NCBI GenBank assembly: GCA_002293505.1
Contig: DBDI01000002.1
Span: 1 to 27,247, forward strand
Reading direction: 5' to 3'
Source of the DNA: Alistipes sp. UBA936
GTDB lineage: Bacteria; Bacteroidota; Bacteroidia; Bacteroidales; Rikenellaceae
DNA: 27,247 nucleotides
Position numbers and translations under genes: made by a program. Positions 1 to 7,817 of this stretch are shown here, in pieces. The notes beneath the pieces were generated by a model. That model was not told where the DNA came from. It made no database searches and saw only the letters and a list, made by a program, of their open reading frames with translations. Numbering within the stretch: the first letter of the stretch is position 1; every line of letters starts with the position of its first letter.

Positions 1-978
1 CACCGCCGGCACGAACAGCCCCAACAGGTCGGTCGTCAGCCTGTTTTGCGCCGAGTTGCCGCCCGAAGCCTCTCCGCCGCCGGTTCTGCGCAATTCGCCC
101 CCTGCGCTGCGCAATCCGCCCCCCACTGCCACATCGAGCCTCACGCTGTCCGCCAACGAGCGAAATATCTTCCAATCGGGCCTCGCGCCCTGGAGCCGCA
201 CGTGCGGCAGAGCTACATCCGACCCCCACGCCCTGACGCGAACCCCCGACAACGCGACCAACCCGCGAGCAACCAACAACTGTTCCGCCTCCAGATGCCG
301 CATATCGAGCCCCGTCGCCACGCCTCGTCCGAGCGGACCCTCGTCGAACGCCAGCTCGCGGATGCGCATCCTAACCTGCGACCCGTCGATCGTGAAGTCG
401 TCGAGCACCACCCGCGTGTTCTCGGTCACGAACCGCCCGAAATCGACCCCCCGGGCCCGAGGTGGCCGGTCGTCGCGCAACAGTCCGAAAGTTATGCTGT
501 CCGCCTGAATGCCCACTATGTGCATCCTGAACTTCGGGTCGGGGTTTCGCGGCCGGCCACCCCGGATCGCCTTCACCACCTCGCGAATGTTCACCACGCC
601 GGAAGCGTCGCGCCGGATCCACATTTCGGCCCCGTGCAGCTCCACCCGCCCGAAAGTCAGTGTTCCACCCCCGATACCCCAATCGAGCACAGGCGCCTCC
701 AGACGTCGCACCCACAACAGCGTGTCGGCGTTCAAATCGCCCACCCGAAACCCATTCACCACGACCCGGTTCACCCCGTGCAATCTAACCCGCTCCATCG
801 ACACCTCAACCCCGAGCCTTTCGGACAGCCGCGCCGTAACCTGCCGGGAGATAGCGTTTTGCACCCCCGGCACACTCGCCACCAACGACACCGCCACCGG
901 AGCCAACAAGACAACCAGCAACAGTGCCGAGACCAGTGCAACGGCCACTTTCACGATATTTTTTATAACTTTGCCCAC
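1..978 (-). CDS. TamB-like translocation/assembly protein, N-terminal part (partial)
   Basis: The minus strand is open without a stop from 978 to the window edge (326 codons), so the C-terminus lies outside. The protein begins with a short basic stretch and one hydrophobic segment (about residues 9-36, VALVSALLLVVLLAPVAVSL) resembling a signal anchor, then PGVQNAISRQVTARLSERLG and repeated short beta-strand phrases such as RVELHGAEMWIRRD and VVLDDFTIDGSQV. That is the usual look of the TamB/AsmA-type N-terminus in Bacteroidota, a periplasm-spanning protein thought to help move phospholipid or outer-membrane protein between membranes. No ATG fits; I chose GTG at 978 because it directly precedes the basic and hydrophobic start. 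GTG at 954 or TTG at 1005 are alternatives. A promoter box for this gene lies at 1010-1017 inside tsaD. The family call is fairly secure; the exact role is inferred. Confidence 0.8.
   Translation of the reverse strand, partial: MGKVIKNIVKVAVALVSALLLVVLLAPVAVSLVASVPGVQNAISRQVTARLSERLGVEVSMERVRLHGVNRVVVNGFRVGDLNADTLLWVRRLEAPVLDWGIGGGTLTFGRVELHGAEMWIRRDASGVVNIREVVKAIRGGRPRNPDPKFRMHIVGIQADSITFGLLRDDRPPRARGVDFGRFVTENTRVVLDDFTIDGSQVRMRIRELAFDEGPLGRGVATGLDMRHLEAEQLLVARGLVALSGVRVRAWGSDVALPHVRLQGARPDWKIFRSLADSVRLDVAVGGGLRSAGGELRRTGGGEASGGNSAQNRLTTDLLGLFVPAV
966..973 (+). promoter_or_regulatory. Bacteroidetes-type -7 box for tsaD
   Basis: TAACTTTG matches the Bacteroidetes -7 consensus TAnnTTTG and lies 25 nt before the tsaD ATG at 999. 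It sits inside the first codons of the leftward TamB-like gene. No clear -33 TTTG is visible at the expected distance. Confidence 0.6.
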
Positions 979-998
979 CTGAACGCGTGCGCCATAAA

Positions 999-2039
999 AT
1001 GCCAAACCACAAAGATAGGGATTTTCCTCTGATTCTGGGTATCGAATCGTCGTGCGACGACACTTCGGCCGCTGTTTTGCGCGGCCCGGTGTTGCTGTCG
1101 AACGTGATCGCCTCCCAGCAGGTGCACGTCAAGTACGGCGGTGTGATCCCCGAACTGGCTTCGAGGGCCCACCAGCAGAATATTGTTCCGGTGGTCGAGG
1201 TGGCACTGAACGATGCGGGGGTTGCGGCACGCGAACTCGATGCGATTGCCTTCACCCGCGGGCCCGGGCTGTTGGGATCTTTGCTCGTGGGGGTGTCGTT
1301 CGCAAAGGGATTGTCGCTCGCGACGGGAGCACCACTGGTCGAGGTGAACCACCTGCAGGGCCACATACTGTCCCACTTCATCGACCTGCCCGACAGGGAG
1401 CTGCCCCATCCGGAGTTTCCTTTTTTGTGTCTGTTGGTTTCGGGCGGCCACAGCCAGATCGTGGTGGTTCGCTCACCGCTGGAGATGGAGATCGTGGGGA
1501 CGACAATAGACGACGCGGCGGGCGAGGCGTTCGATAAGTGCGCCAAGGTGATGGGGTTGCCCTATCCGGGCGGGCCGCAGATCGACCGACTGGCCGCCTC
1601 AGGTGACTCTGCCCGTTTTCAGTTTGCCCGGCCTCGCGTCGCGGAGTTGGATTACAGCTTCAGCGGATTGAAGACCTCATTCCTGTATACTTTGCGCGAT
1701 GCGGTTGCGGCCGAGCCCGACTTCGTGGAGCGCAATCTGGCCGATCTGTGTGCTTCGCTGCAACGGGCGGTGGTCGAGACGTTGATGTTCAAACTGGTTC
1801 GGGCGGCGCGGCAATTCGGCATAACGGAAATAGCTGCCGCGGGCGGGGTCTCGGCCAACAGCGGGCTTCGAGCGGCGCTACTTGCCGAGGGCGAGCGGAG
1901 AGGTTGGCGGGTGTTTCTACCGGAGCTACGGTTCACCACGGACAACGCCGCGATGATCGCCTCGGCCGGGCGGTTCGCATTCCTTGCCGGGCGGCGCGCC
2001 TCCCTCGACGTCACCCCATTGACGCGTGTGAATCCCTAA
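999..2039 (+). CDS. tsaD: tRNA N6-adenosine threonylcarbamoyltransferase TsaD
   Basis: TsaD transfers the threonylcarbamoyl group from TC-AMP onto A37 of ANN-decoding tRNAs, working in the cytoplasm with TsaB and TsaE. The 346-aa protein carries the family's landmarks in order: the N-terminal ASKHA phosphate loop GIESSCDDTSAA, the metal-binding histidines in VNHLQGH, VSGGHSQIV, DDAAGEAFDKCAKVMGLPYP, YSFSGLKT, AAAGGVSANSGLR and TTDNAAMIA near the C-terminus. Length is normal for the family. ATG at 999 is preferred; an in-frame GTG at 987 would add four residues but lies only 13 nt after the promoter box. The gene is divergent from the TamB-like gene with a 20-bp gap, and its TAA stop overlaps the TAG stop of the converging downstream ORF. 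Confidence 0.97.
   Translation: MPNHKDRDFPLILGIESSCDDTSAAVLRGPVLLSNVIASQQVHVKYGGVIPELASRAHQQNIVPVVEVALNDAGVAARELDAIAFTRGPGLLGSLLVGVSFAKGLSLATGAPLVEVNHLQGHILSHFIDLPDRELPHPEFPFLCLLVSGGHSQIVVVRSPLEMEIVGTTIDDAAGEAFDKCAKVMGLPYPGGPQIDRLAASGDSARFQFARPRVAELDYSFSGLKTSFLYTLRDAVAAEPDFVERNLADLCASLQRAVVETLMFKLVRAARQFGITEIAAAGGVSANSGLRAALLAEGERRGWRVFLPELRFTTDNAAMIASAGRFAFLAGRRASLDVTPLTRVNP
1010..1017 (-). promoter_or_regulatory. Bacteroidetes-type -7 box for the TamB-like gene
   Basis: Read on the minus strand this is TATCTTTG, a match to TAnnTTTG, 31 nt before the proposed GTG start at 978. It lies within codons 4-7 of tsaD, so the two divergent promoters interlock. Confidence 0.55.
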
Positions 2040-5000
2040 AGAGGAATATCGAGTCCGAAGCCCAGCCACACCTCGTTGCGGTTGCTCGGCTTGGCCACCG
2101 ACAGGCGCACTGTACAGTGGGTCGTTGCGGGCATCCTCAACGGGCTGATGTCCAACAGCAGGTCGCCGCCGAAAGAGGTGATCTCCCGCCAGTCGCCCGT
2201 CGCCGAGGAGCCGCCCGTGCTCGCCGAACTCACCCATCCGAACGTCTCGAAGGGTTGCCAACGAGCAACGTCGCCGAACAGATTCAGTCGAATGCGTTTG
2301 AAGTAGACCACCCCACGGATCCCACCCTCGGGGTACCACAACGGCAACTGGTAATCCACCGACGCCGACGCCATCTGCCGGGCCGAGAAGTCGTGCACCG
2401 CGCCGCGCGGGAAGAGCTCCTTGAGCCGGAACGAGTATGGCGCGTCGGGACTATCCCCGGTTTGCTGCCACGCGCCGCGCAGCCTCAGGCTATGCGGCCG
2501 CACCACGCCCGGCAACCAAACACCGGCCGAAGCCATCCACACGTCGCTGAAGCGTTTGTTGGTCGGGTTCGTCACCCAGCCCGCGCGAGCAGTAAGACCC
2601 CAGCGCGGCGCAAACTCCTTGGGAGCCATTCGGGTCTGACCGCTGTAAGCCAACGAGAGCATCAGTCGCTCCACACCCTTTGTCAGCTCGCCCGTACCAC
2701 GTATCGCGCCGCCCTCGAAGATCAGTCCGTTATTGTAATAGTACTCCGCGGCGGGAGTAAGGCGGCTACTCCAGTAACCCGAACCGAGAGTCAGGGGCAG
2801 CGACACCCGGCCGGTGAGGGCGAAGTATGATTTGCGGTCGAGCGTCATAGCAGCGGGAATCGGCGAGTAGAGCAACTGATCGTCACCGCCCCAGGTGAAG
2901 TCAACCTCGACCAATGGCCCCAGAGCCTGCCAAGACAGCCCACCCTTCAGGATCGAACCACCAGCGCCGGACACGTCCTTCCGGCCCGCCCAACCGTACG
3001 ACAACCAAGCCGTCGCGTCCGACAACAAGTTCTGCGACATAACCGTAGCCCCGGCCCGGATCACCAGATCGGCTTCGTCCAGTGCCTCGGGCGGGTAGAA
3101 GTCCAGCGGAATCCAACTGTGGGGTCGGAAAGTATGTGGCAGGCGGCGGTATCTTTTATGGGTCGGAGCGGCGGCGGCCGTGGGGTCGGGCGAGTAGACC
3201 AGCGAGTCGAACCGAACCGCGCCAGTCCAACGCTTGTACGGCGGGTTGACAAGATCCACGGGCAGGTCGCGCGGCTCGACCGGCAAGGCTTGGCCGACGC
3301 TTTGCAGTGCAAGGTGGTAGCCGTGGCGGTCGTAGGTAGTCACCGCAACTTTACCGTCCACCGCGCCCGAAGGCTGGAACGACCCGAAAGCCGAACTGGT
3401 CAGGCGGTACTCGCGGCCCGAAGCGACCTCCAGAGCGTGAGCCTCGTCGCGGCCCGAAGCGATCGACCCGAAGTACAACCATCCCTCGGAGGCGCGAAGG
3501 TCGCTCAGGGTAATGTGTCGCGACGGGGTCAGGCGGCGGAACCTTTCGAGCCCCTCGACCACCTCGTCCGAAACAGGAAGATTATCCAGGCCGAACCATC
3601 CCAGACCGGGAATCGCCCCGAGGAACATACCCGAGTCCTCAAGCCCGATGAAGTAGAGTGCGTGAGTGCTCTCGTCCCACGCCAGGCCCGCAAGCTCGGT
3701 ACCGAAGGGGAACTCCACCACCGTGGTAAGCTCCCGGAACCGCTCGCCCTCCAGACCCTTTACAATGGAGTAGCGACCCGAGTAGTCGTACTTCACGAAG
3801 GCCATCTCGCCACCAGTACCAACGACCACAGGATAGAACAGTTGCTCGCCACTCGCGCGGTGAGTCCGTCGGCGGTCGGTCGCAGTGTCGTACGACACCA
3901 GCCGCGAGCTAACCCGTTCGTCCCACAGAGCACTGTTACGATACTCAGTCCACCACATCCGTCCGTCGGCCATTACTGGTCGCGAGCTAACCGAACCGGT
4001 GCGGGTCATAATCTTCTCGCGGCCACCGTCCGACCCGACCCGAACAACGCGAGACGGCCGGTCGAAGTCGCTCTTGAAAGCAACAAGCTCGCTGTCCCGC
4101 AACCACAACGGCCAACGGTATGTAGTGTAGGAAGTCTCCCGGGTGAGCAACCTTTCGGACGAGTCGACAACCGCAGGCAGCCCGCGCCAGTACTCGTTCA
4201 GGTCGGCGAACGCGGCGCGCATCAGGCCGGTCTGGGTCACCCCATAGTATTTCTTCAGCGCGATTGCCATCGGCCAGATGAATTGCGGGTTGCGCGACAC
4301 GTAGCGAGCCGGAGCGTCCAGGAACATCGGTCCGAAGCGGTCGTAACCCCAGCGCACCATCTGGTAGCCGAGCTGGTAGTGGTCGGGCACGTAATCGCGG
4401 AACGAACCGCAGAACCAGTAGTCGCTGGCCCGACGATCCTGCCCAACGTTACCCATCGCACGGTAGTGCATAGTCCACGACGGCTGCAACCCCCGCCCGA
4501 AGGCGCTCATCTCGGTCTCGGCCATCACCGCGTCGCCCTCAAGAATGTAGAGCGAAAACTGACCCACGCCCAAGAACCCCGCCTGCTCGCCCAAAAGCCA
4601 CATCAGGGGACGGTTCAGGCCGCGGCGCAGGTTGTTGTACTGTATGTTGTGGCGGTACTCGTGCGCCACAAGCTGTTTCAACCACGGCTCGGAGTAGGAG
4701 GCCGCCGGAGCAGCCAAGATCTCCATACGTCGCGGAGCCCACATAACCATCCCGTTACCGATCGTGTTCTGGGTCTGCACCACAACCGGAGTGCGCATCG
4801 CCCCGTGCCGGTAGCCATAGCCTTCCGTGAGGCGCATCGTATCGAGATACCACATAACCCGCCGCGCCCCATCCTCGAAGTAGTCGGGGTAGATGAGCTT
4901 CACGTCGCCACGCTGCATCTTGTTCCACCGGATCGACGCCGGAGCAGGGCCCCAACTGTAATACTGAGCCTGTGCCGAGAGAGCCACACACGCGAAAAGC

Positions 5001-5350
5001 ACGGTCATCAACAGTTTGGTCGCTTTATAACCCGCAGCGCGCAGGATCTCGCCCACCCGCTGCCGGAAGTCACCCTGGATGACGATCTCGCCATCCTTAG
5101 CGCTACCACCCACCCCGAGGCGAGTTTTGAGCGTCTTGGCCAGCGCCTCCAGATCCTCCGCCCGGCCCACGAAACCACTCACCAGCGTTACGGTCTTTCC
5201 CGCACGGTGCTTCTTACTCAGGCCAACCCTCAGCGCCTGCTTCTCCGCCGCCGGGGTTTGGGCCTCAGGTTCGTGTCCCTTATTATACTCATAGTCAGGG
5301 TTGGTCGAATAGACCATTCCCAGTCTCTCTTTCCAATCGTTGGTTGCCAT
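2036..5350 (-). CDS. Fused ORF: SUI1/YciH initiation-factor domain + secreted zincin/propeller/barrel-like protein
   Basis: One uninterrupted 1104-codon ORF holds two unlike proteins. Residues 1 to about 112 form a complete SUI1/eIF1-like domain of the bacterial YciH type (DWKERLGMVYSTNPDY, GKTVTLVSGF, LGVGGSAKDGEIVIQGD, RAAGYK), normally a free cytosolic protein of about 110 aa. Directly after it, residues 113-129 (KLLMTVLFACVALSAQAQ) look like a Sec signal peptide with an AQA cleavage site. The remainder resembles Bacteroidota secreted proteins: a HEYRH zincin motif at 230-234 with LEGDAVMAE at 270-278, a TolB/WD40-like stretch about 400-700, and an alternating-strand C-terminus resembling an outer-membrane barrel. 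Cytosolic and exported parts on one chain is unexpected; either a real fusion, internal initiation at 5008, or a single-base error. ATG 5350 is the SUI1 start. Confidence 0.75.
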   Translation of the reverse strand: MATNDWKERLGMVYSTNPDYEYNKGHEPEAQTPAAEKQALRVGLSKKHRAGKTVTLVSGFVGRAEDLEALAKTLKTRLGVGGSAKDGEIVIQGDFRQRVGEILRAAGYKATKLLMTVLFACVALSAQAQYYSWGPAPASIRWNKMQRGDVKLIYPDYFEDGARRVMWYLDTMRLTEGYGYRHGAMRTPVVVQTQNTIGNGMVMWAPRRMEILAAPAASYSEPWLKQLVAHEYRHNIQYNNLRRGLNRPLMWLLGEQAGFLGVGQFSLYILEGDAVMAETEMSAFGRGLQPSWTMHYRAMGNVGQDRRASDYWFCGSFRDYVPDHYQLGYQMVRWGYDRFGPMFLDAPARYVSRNPQFIWPMAIALKKYYGVTQTGLMRAAFADLNEYWRGLPAVVDSSERLLTRETSYTTYRWPLWLRDSELVAFKSDFDRPSRVVRVGSDGGREKIMTRTGSVSSRPVMADGRMWWTEYRNSALWDERVSSRLVSYDTATDRRRTHRASGEQLFYPVVVGTGGEMAFVKYDYSGRYSIVKGLEGERFRELTTVVEFPFGTELAGLAWDESTHALYFIGLEDSGMFLGAIPGLGWFGLDNLPVSDEVVEGLERFRRLTPSRHITLSDLRASEGWLYFGSIASGRDEAHALEVASGREYRLTSSAFGSFQPSGAVDGKVAVTTYDRHGYHLALQSVGQALPVEPRDLPVDLVNPPYKRWTGAVRFDSLVYSPDPTAAAAPTHKRYRRLPHTFRPHSWIPLDFYPPEALDEADLVIRAGATVMSQNLLSDATAWLSYGWAGRKDVSGAGGSILKGGLSWQALGPLVEVDFTWGGDDQLLYSPIPAAMTLDRKSYFALTGRVSLPLTLGSGYWSSRLTPAAEYYYNNGLIFEGGAIRGTGELTKGVERLMLSLAYSGQTRMAPKEFAPRWGLTARAGWVTNPTNKRFSDVWMASAGVWLPGVVRPHSLRLRGAWQQTGDSPDAPYSFRLKELFPRGAVHDFSARQMASASVDYQLPLWYPEGGIRGVVYFKRIRLNLFGDVARWQPFETFGWVSSASTGGSSATGDWREITSFGGDLLLDISPLRMPATTHCTVRLSVAKPSNRNEVWLGFGLDIPL
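5006..5008 (-). other. Candidate internal start of the secreted protein at the fusion joint
   Basis: The codon for Met115 of the fused ORF is an ATG inside TTGATGACC. In the +1 frame the same bases read TGA TGA, so a one-base difference shortly upstream would turn the joint into a classical TGATG stop/start overlap between SUI1 and the downstream gene. Starting here gives MTVLFACVALSAQAQ, a very short signal peptide lacking basic residues, which weakens this as the native start. Confidence 0.35.
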
Positions 5351-5356
5351 AGAGTG

Positions 5357-5364
5357 CGAAGATA
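5357..5364 (-). promoter_or_regulatory. Probable -7 box for the SUI1-fusion gene
   Basis: On the minus strand this reads TATCTTCG, one mismatch from TAnnTTTG, with only 6 nt before the ATG at 5350. Transcription from it would give a leaderless or nearly leaderless message. Confidence 0.4.
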
Positions 5365-5373
5365 GGTGATTTT

Positions 5374-5404
5374 TTTGGTTCCCCAGCTTTTTTTCCTACC
5401 TTTG
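5374..5404 (+). promoter_or_regulatory. Promoter of the efflux operon (-33 TTTG, -7 TACCTTTG)
   Basis: TTTG at 5374-5377 and TACCTTTG at 5397-5404 are separated by 19 nt, which fits the Bacteroidetes sigma-A promoter. The tolC-like ATG follows 34 nt later. No operator palindrome and no adjacent regulator gene were found. Confidence 0.65.
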
Positions 5405-5438
5405 CTTCCCCTACTTTGCGGAAAAACGAAACAGAGAT

Positions 5439-6785
5439 ATGAAAAAAAGTTTGATACTCCTGGGATTTGCCCTGACCGGAACCCTCGCGATCATCGCGAC
5501 TCCGGAAACGCAAGCTCAAACCACGGACACGCTGAGGCTGGACTTGCCGACGGCGCTGGAGATCGCGCTGAGCGAAAACCCGACCATAAAAGTTGCCGAC
5601 CTGGAAGTGCGCCGGATGGACTACGTGAGGCGCGAAACAGCCTCGGGTCATCTGCCCCAACTCTCCGTGGGAGGACAGTATACCTTTAATATAAAGCAGC
5701 AGGAGATGTCCAAGGGACTCTCGCTGGGAGCCGATATGTCCGCCACGGCGAACGGAAACCTAACCCTGCCGCTGTTCGCGCCTCAGGTCTACGCGGGCCT
5801 GCGGATGAACACGATGCAGAAGGAGCTGGCTGTGGAGCAGGCCCGAGCATCGAGAATAGATATGGCCAACGCCGTGAAGAAAGCTTTCTTCCAGACGCTG
5901 TTGTTGGAGAAGTCGTACGATGTGTTGCGCCAGAGCGAACGAACGACAGGCGAGACGGTGGAGAATACCCGCACGATGATGGAGGCAGGATTGTCCTCGG
6001 AGTACGACCTGCTGACGGCCGAGGTGCAACTCAGCAACCTCGCCCCGAGCATCATCCAGACCGAGAACGGCATAGTCGTGTCGATCCAGATGGTTCGTAT
6101 GTTGCTCGGCATTCCGGAGGATGTGCCCGTGAAGCTGGAGGGCGACCTGGATGACTATCGCGAAGAGCTCTATGCCCTGCCGCAACCCGAGATCGACCTG
6201 ACAGACAACAGCGAGATGCGCCAGTTGCAGTTCCAGCAAGACCTTACCCGCCAACAGATCCGCCTCACCAACGCAGGTCGACTGCCGACCCTGGCGGCGT
6301 ACGGTCAGGTGATCTCCTCCGGGCAGGACAAGACAATCGACTTCGGCTCGATGATGACCGGCACCGGACCGGGTGTGATCAACAAGTGGTGGTGGCAGAC
6401 TCCGGTGACGGCCGGGTTCCAAATCTCGATCCCGATCCTGTCGGGCTTCAAGAACAATGCCCACGTGAGGCAACTAAAGAACAGCGTCGCGCAGATCGAC
6501 CTCCAGAAGGAGAACCTGCGCCGCGCCAAAGAGGTCGAGGCAGTCAGCGCGGTCAACACCCTGCTGAGCGCCCGAGCGACTATGTTCTCTACCGAGAAGA
6601 CAGTCGTCCTTGCCGACCGGGCCTACTCCATAGCACGCACGAGGTTCGACGCCGGAGCGGGAACGATGCTGGAGGTGAATCAGGCCGAACTGGCCCTCAC
6701 ACAGTCGCGACTAAACCACTCGCAGGCCATCCACGACTTCCTCGTGGCGCAGGCCGATTACCAGAAAACAATAGGAAAAGAATAG
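5439..6785 (+). CDS. TolC-family outer membrane efflux protein
   Basis: Outer-membrane channel of a tripartite efflux pump. The 448-aa product starts with a signal peptide (MKKSLILLGFALTGTLAIIA, then ETQAQ) and continues with LDLPTALEIALSENP, the standard opening of the first OEP repeat. Two long helical OEP repeats follow (about residues 33-220 and 240-445), with the recurring phrases RRMDYVRRE, SRIDMANAVKKAFFQTLLLEKSY and, near the end, TMLEVNQAELALTQSRLNH. Length is typical of TolC-like proteins. It is the first gene of the operon, downstream of a good promoter, and its TAG stop is 5 bp from the start of the adaptor gene. The substrate cannot be read from sequence. Confidence 0.93.
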   Translation: MKKSLILLGFALTGTLAIIATPETQAQTTDTLRLDLPTALEIALSENPTIKVADLEVRRMDYVRRETASGHLPQLSVGGQYTFNIKQQEMSKGLSLGADMSATANGNLTLPLFAPQVYAGLRMNTMQKELAVEQARASRIDMANAVKKAFFQTLLLEKSYDVLRQSERTTGETVENTRTMMEAGLSSEYDLLTAEVQLSNLAPSIIQTENGIVVSIQMVRMLLGIPEDVPVKLEGDLDDYREELYALPQPEIDLTDNSEMRQLQFQQDLTRQQIRLTNAGRLPTLAAYGQVISSGQDKTIDFGSMMTGTGPGVINKWWWQTPVTAGFQISIPILSGFKNNAHVRQLKNSVAQIDLQKENLRRAKEVEAVSAVNTLLSARATMFSTEKTVVLADRAYSIARTRFDAGAGTMLEVNQAELALTQSRLNHSQAIHDFLVAQADYQKTIGKE

Positions 6786-6790
6786 GAGAT

Positions 6791-7795
6791 ATGAAAAAGG
6801 TATTGATTTTGATTGTTGCAGTCGGCCTGACGATGGCCGGTTGCAAGGGGAAGAAGGCTGCCACGGAGACCATCACGGCACCCGTTGCAGTGAAGGTTGC
6901 CACGGCGGTGGACGAGACCATAGCCCAGGAAGTGGAGTTCACGGCCAACATCGAGCCGTGGCAAAAGGTCGACATCACTCCGGCACTTCAGGGAGCTCGC
7001 ATCGCGCGTATCCTTGTCGACGTGGGTGACCGCGTTCGTAAGGGACAACTGGTGGCCGAGATGGACCCGACACAGTATAACACCGCAAAGGTGAACTTCG
7101 ACATCGCCCAAGCGGACTTCCGCCGTATCGAAAGCGTCTACAAGGTGGGTGGGGTGTCGGAGCAGGCGTTCCGTCAGGCCGAAGCCGCGTACCTGATCGC
7201 CAAGGAGTCGTTCGACAACGTGGCCAGTCACGTGAAATTGTATTCGCCCATCGACGGGGTGGTGACGGCGCGCAATGCCGATCCGGGCAACCTGTTCACC
7301 TCGACCCCGATCCTCGAGTTGATGCAGATAGACCGACTGAAGGTTCGGATCAACGTCTCGGAACAATACTTCCGCTTCGTCCACGAGGGCTCGGAGGTTA
7401 ACTTCTCTGTGGATATCTTTCCGGGCGAGACTTTTCCAGGTAAGATCTCTCTCGTGTCGCCGTCGATCGACCCCGCGACGCGTACTTTTATGGCCGAGGT
7501 GACCATCCCCAACGGCGGCGGTAAACTCCGCCCGGGTATGTTCGCCCGTTCGATGATCAATATGGGTAACGCACCCGGTGTGATGGTGAGCGACGTGGCC
7601 ATCCAGCGCCAGATCGGTAGTAACGAGCGTTTCGTGTGGGTGATCTCGGACGGAGCGGCACACCGCCGCAGCGTCGAGATAGGCCGTCAGATCGGCGACC
7701 GCATAGTCGTCACCGCGGGTCTGGAGCCCGGCGAACAGGTTGCCACGACGTCGTTCTCGCGCCTGAACGAAGGAACTCCCGTAACGATCAATTAA
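6791..7795 (+). CDS. HlyD/AcrA-family RND efflux adaptor lipoprotein
   Basis: Periplasmic membrane-fusion protein linking the RND pump to the TolC-like channel. I chose ATG 6791: it follows GGAG and begins a lipoprotein signal MKKVLILIVAVGLTMAGC, with the lipobox cysteine at residue 18; an upstream in-frame opening lacks sense. The 334-aa protein has a split lipoyl domain (ITPALQGARIARILVDVGD, later KLYSPIDGVVTARNADPGN), a short helical hairpin between the halves (about residues 90-145), a beta-barrel domain (INVSEQYF, VSPSIDPATRTFMAEV) and a membrane-proximal end (VSDVAIQRQIGSNERFVWVI, GLEPGEQV). It is slightly shorter than E. coli AcrA, with a compact hairpin. It lies between the channel and pump genes. 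Confidence 0.93.
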   Translation: MKKVLILIVAVGLTMAGCKGKKAATETITAPVAVKVATAVDETIAQEVEFTANIEPWQKVDITPALQGARIARILVDVGDRVRKGQLVAEMDPTQYNTAKVNFDIAQADFRRIESVYKVGGVSEQAFRQAEAAYLIAKESFDNVASHVKLYSPIDGVVTARNADPGNLFTSTPILELMQIDRLKVRINVSEQYFRFVHEGSEVNFSVDIFPGETFPGKISLVSPSIDPATRTFMAEVTIPNGGGKLRPGMFARSMINMGNAPGVMVSDVAIQRQIGSNERFVWVISDGAAHRRSVEIGRQIGDRIVVTAGLEPGEQVATTSFSRLNEGTPVTIN

Positions 7796-7817
7796 GCACC
7801 ATTAAGCTGTCAAGCGT

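Noticed and set aside
46..1032. Plus-strand ORF of 328 codons covering the left edge
   Set aside because: Its product is rich in Arg, His, Pro and Gln with no recognisable motif, while the opposite strand gives a coherent TamB-like N-terminus with a membrane anchor. It is a high-GC antisense shadow.
3119..5365. Plus-strand ORF of 748 codons antisense to the SUI1-fusion gene
   Set aside because: Length comes from the codon bias of the true minus-strand gene; the translation is Arg/Val/His/Pro-rich and without domains, and the opposite strand has SUI1, signal peptide and HExxH motifs.
7791..7807. Direct repeat ATTAAGC twice with 10-nt period before the RND pump
   Set aside because: Two short copies around the adaptor's stop codon; too short to call a repeat or operator without further copies.
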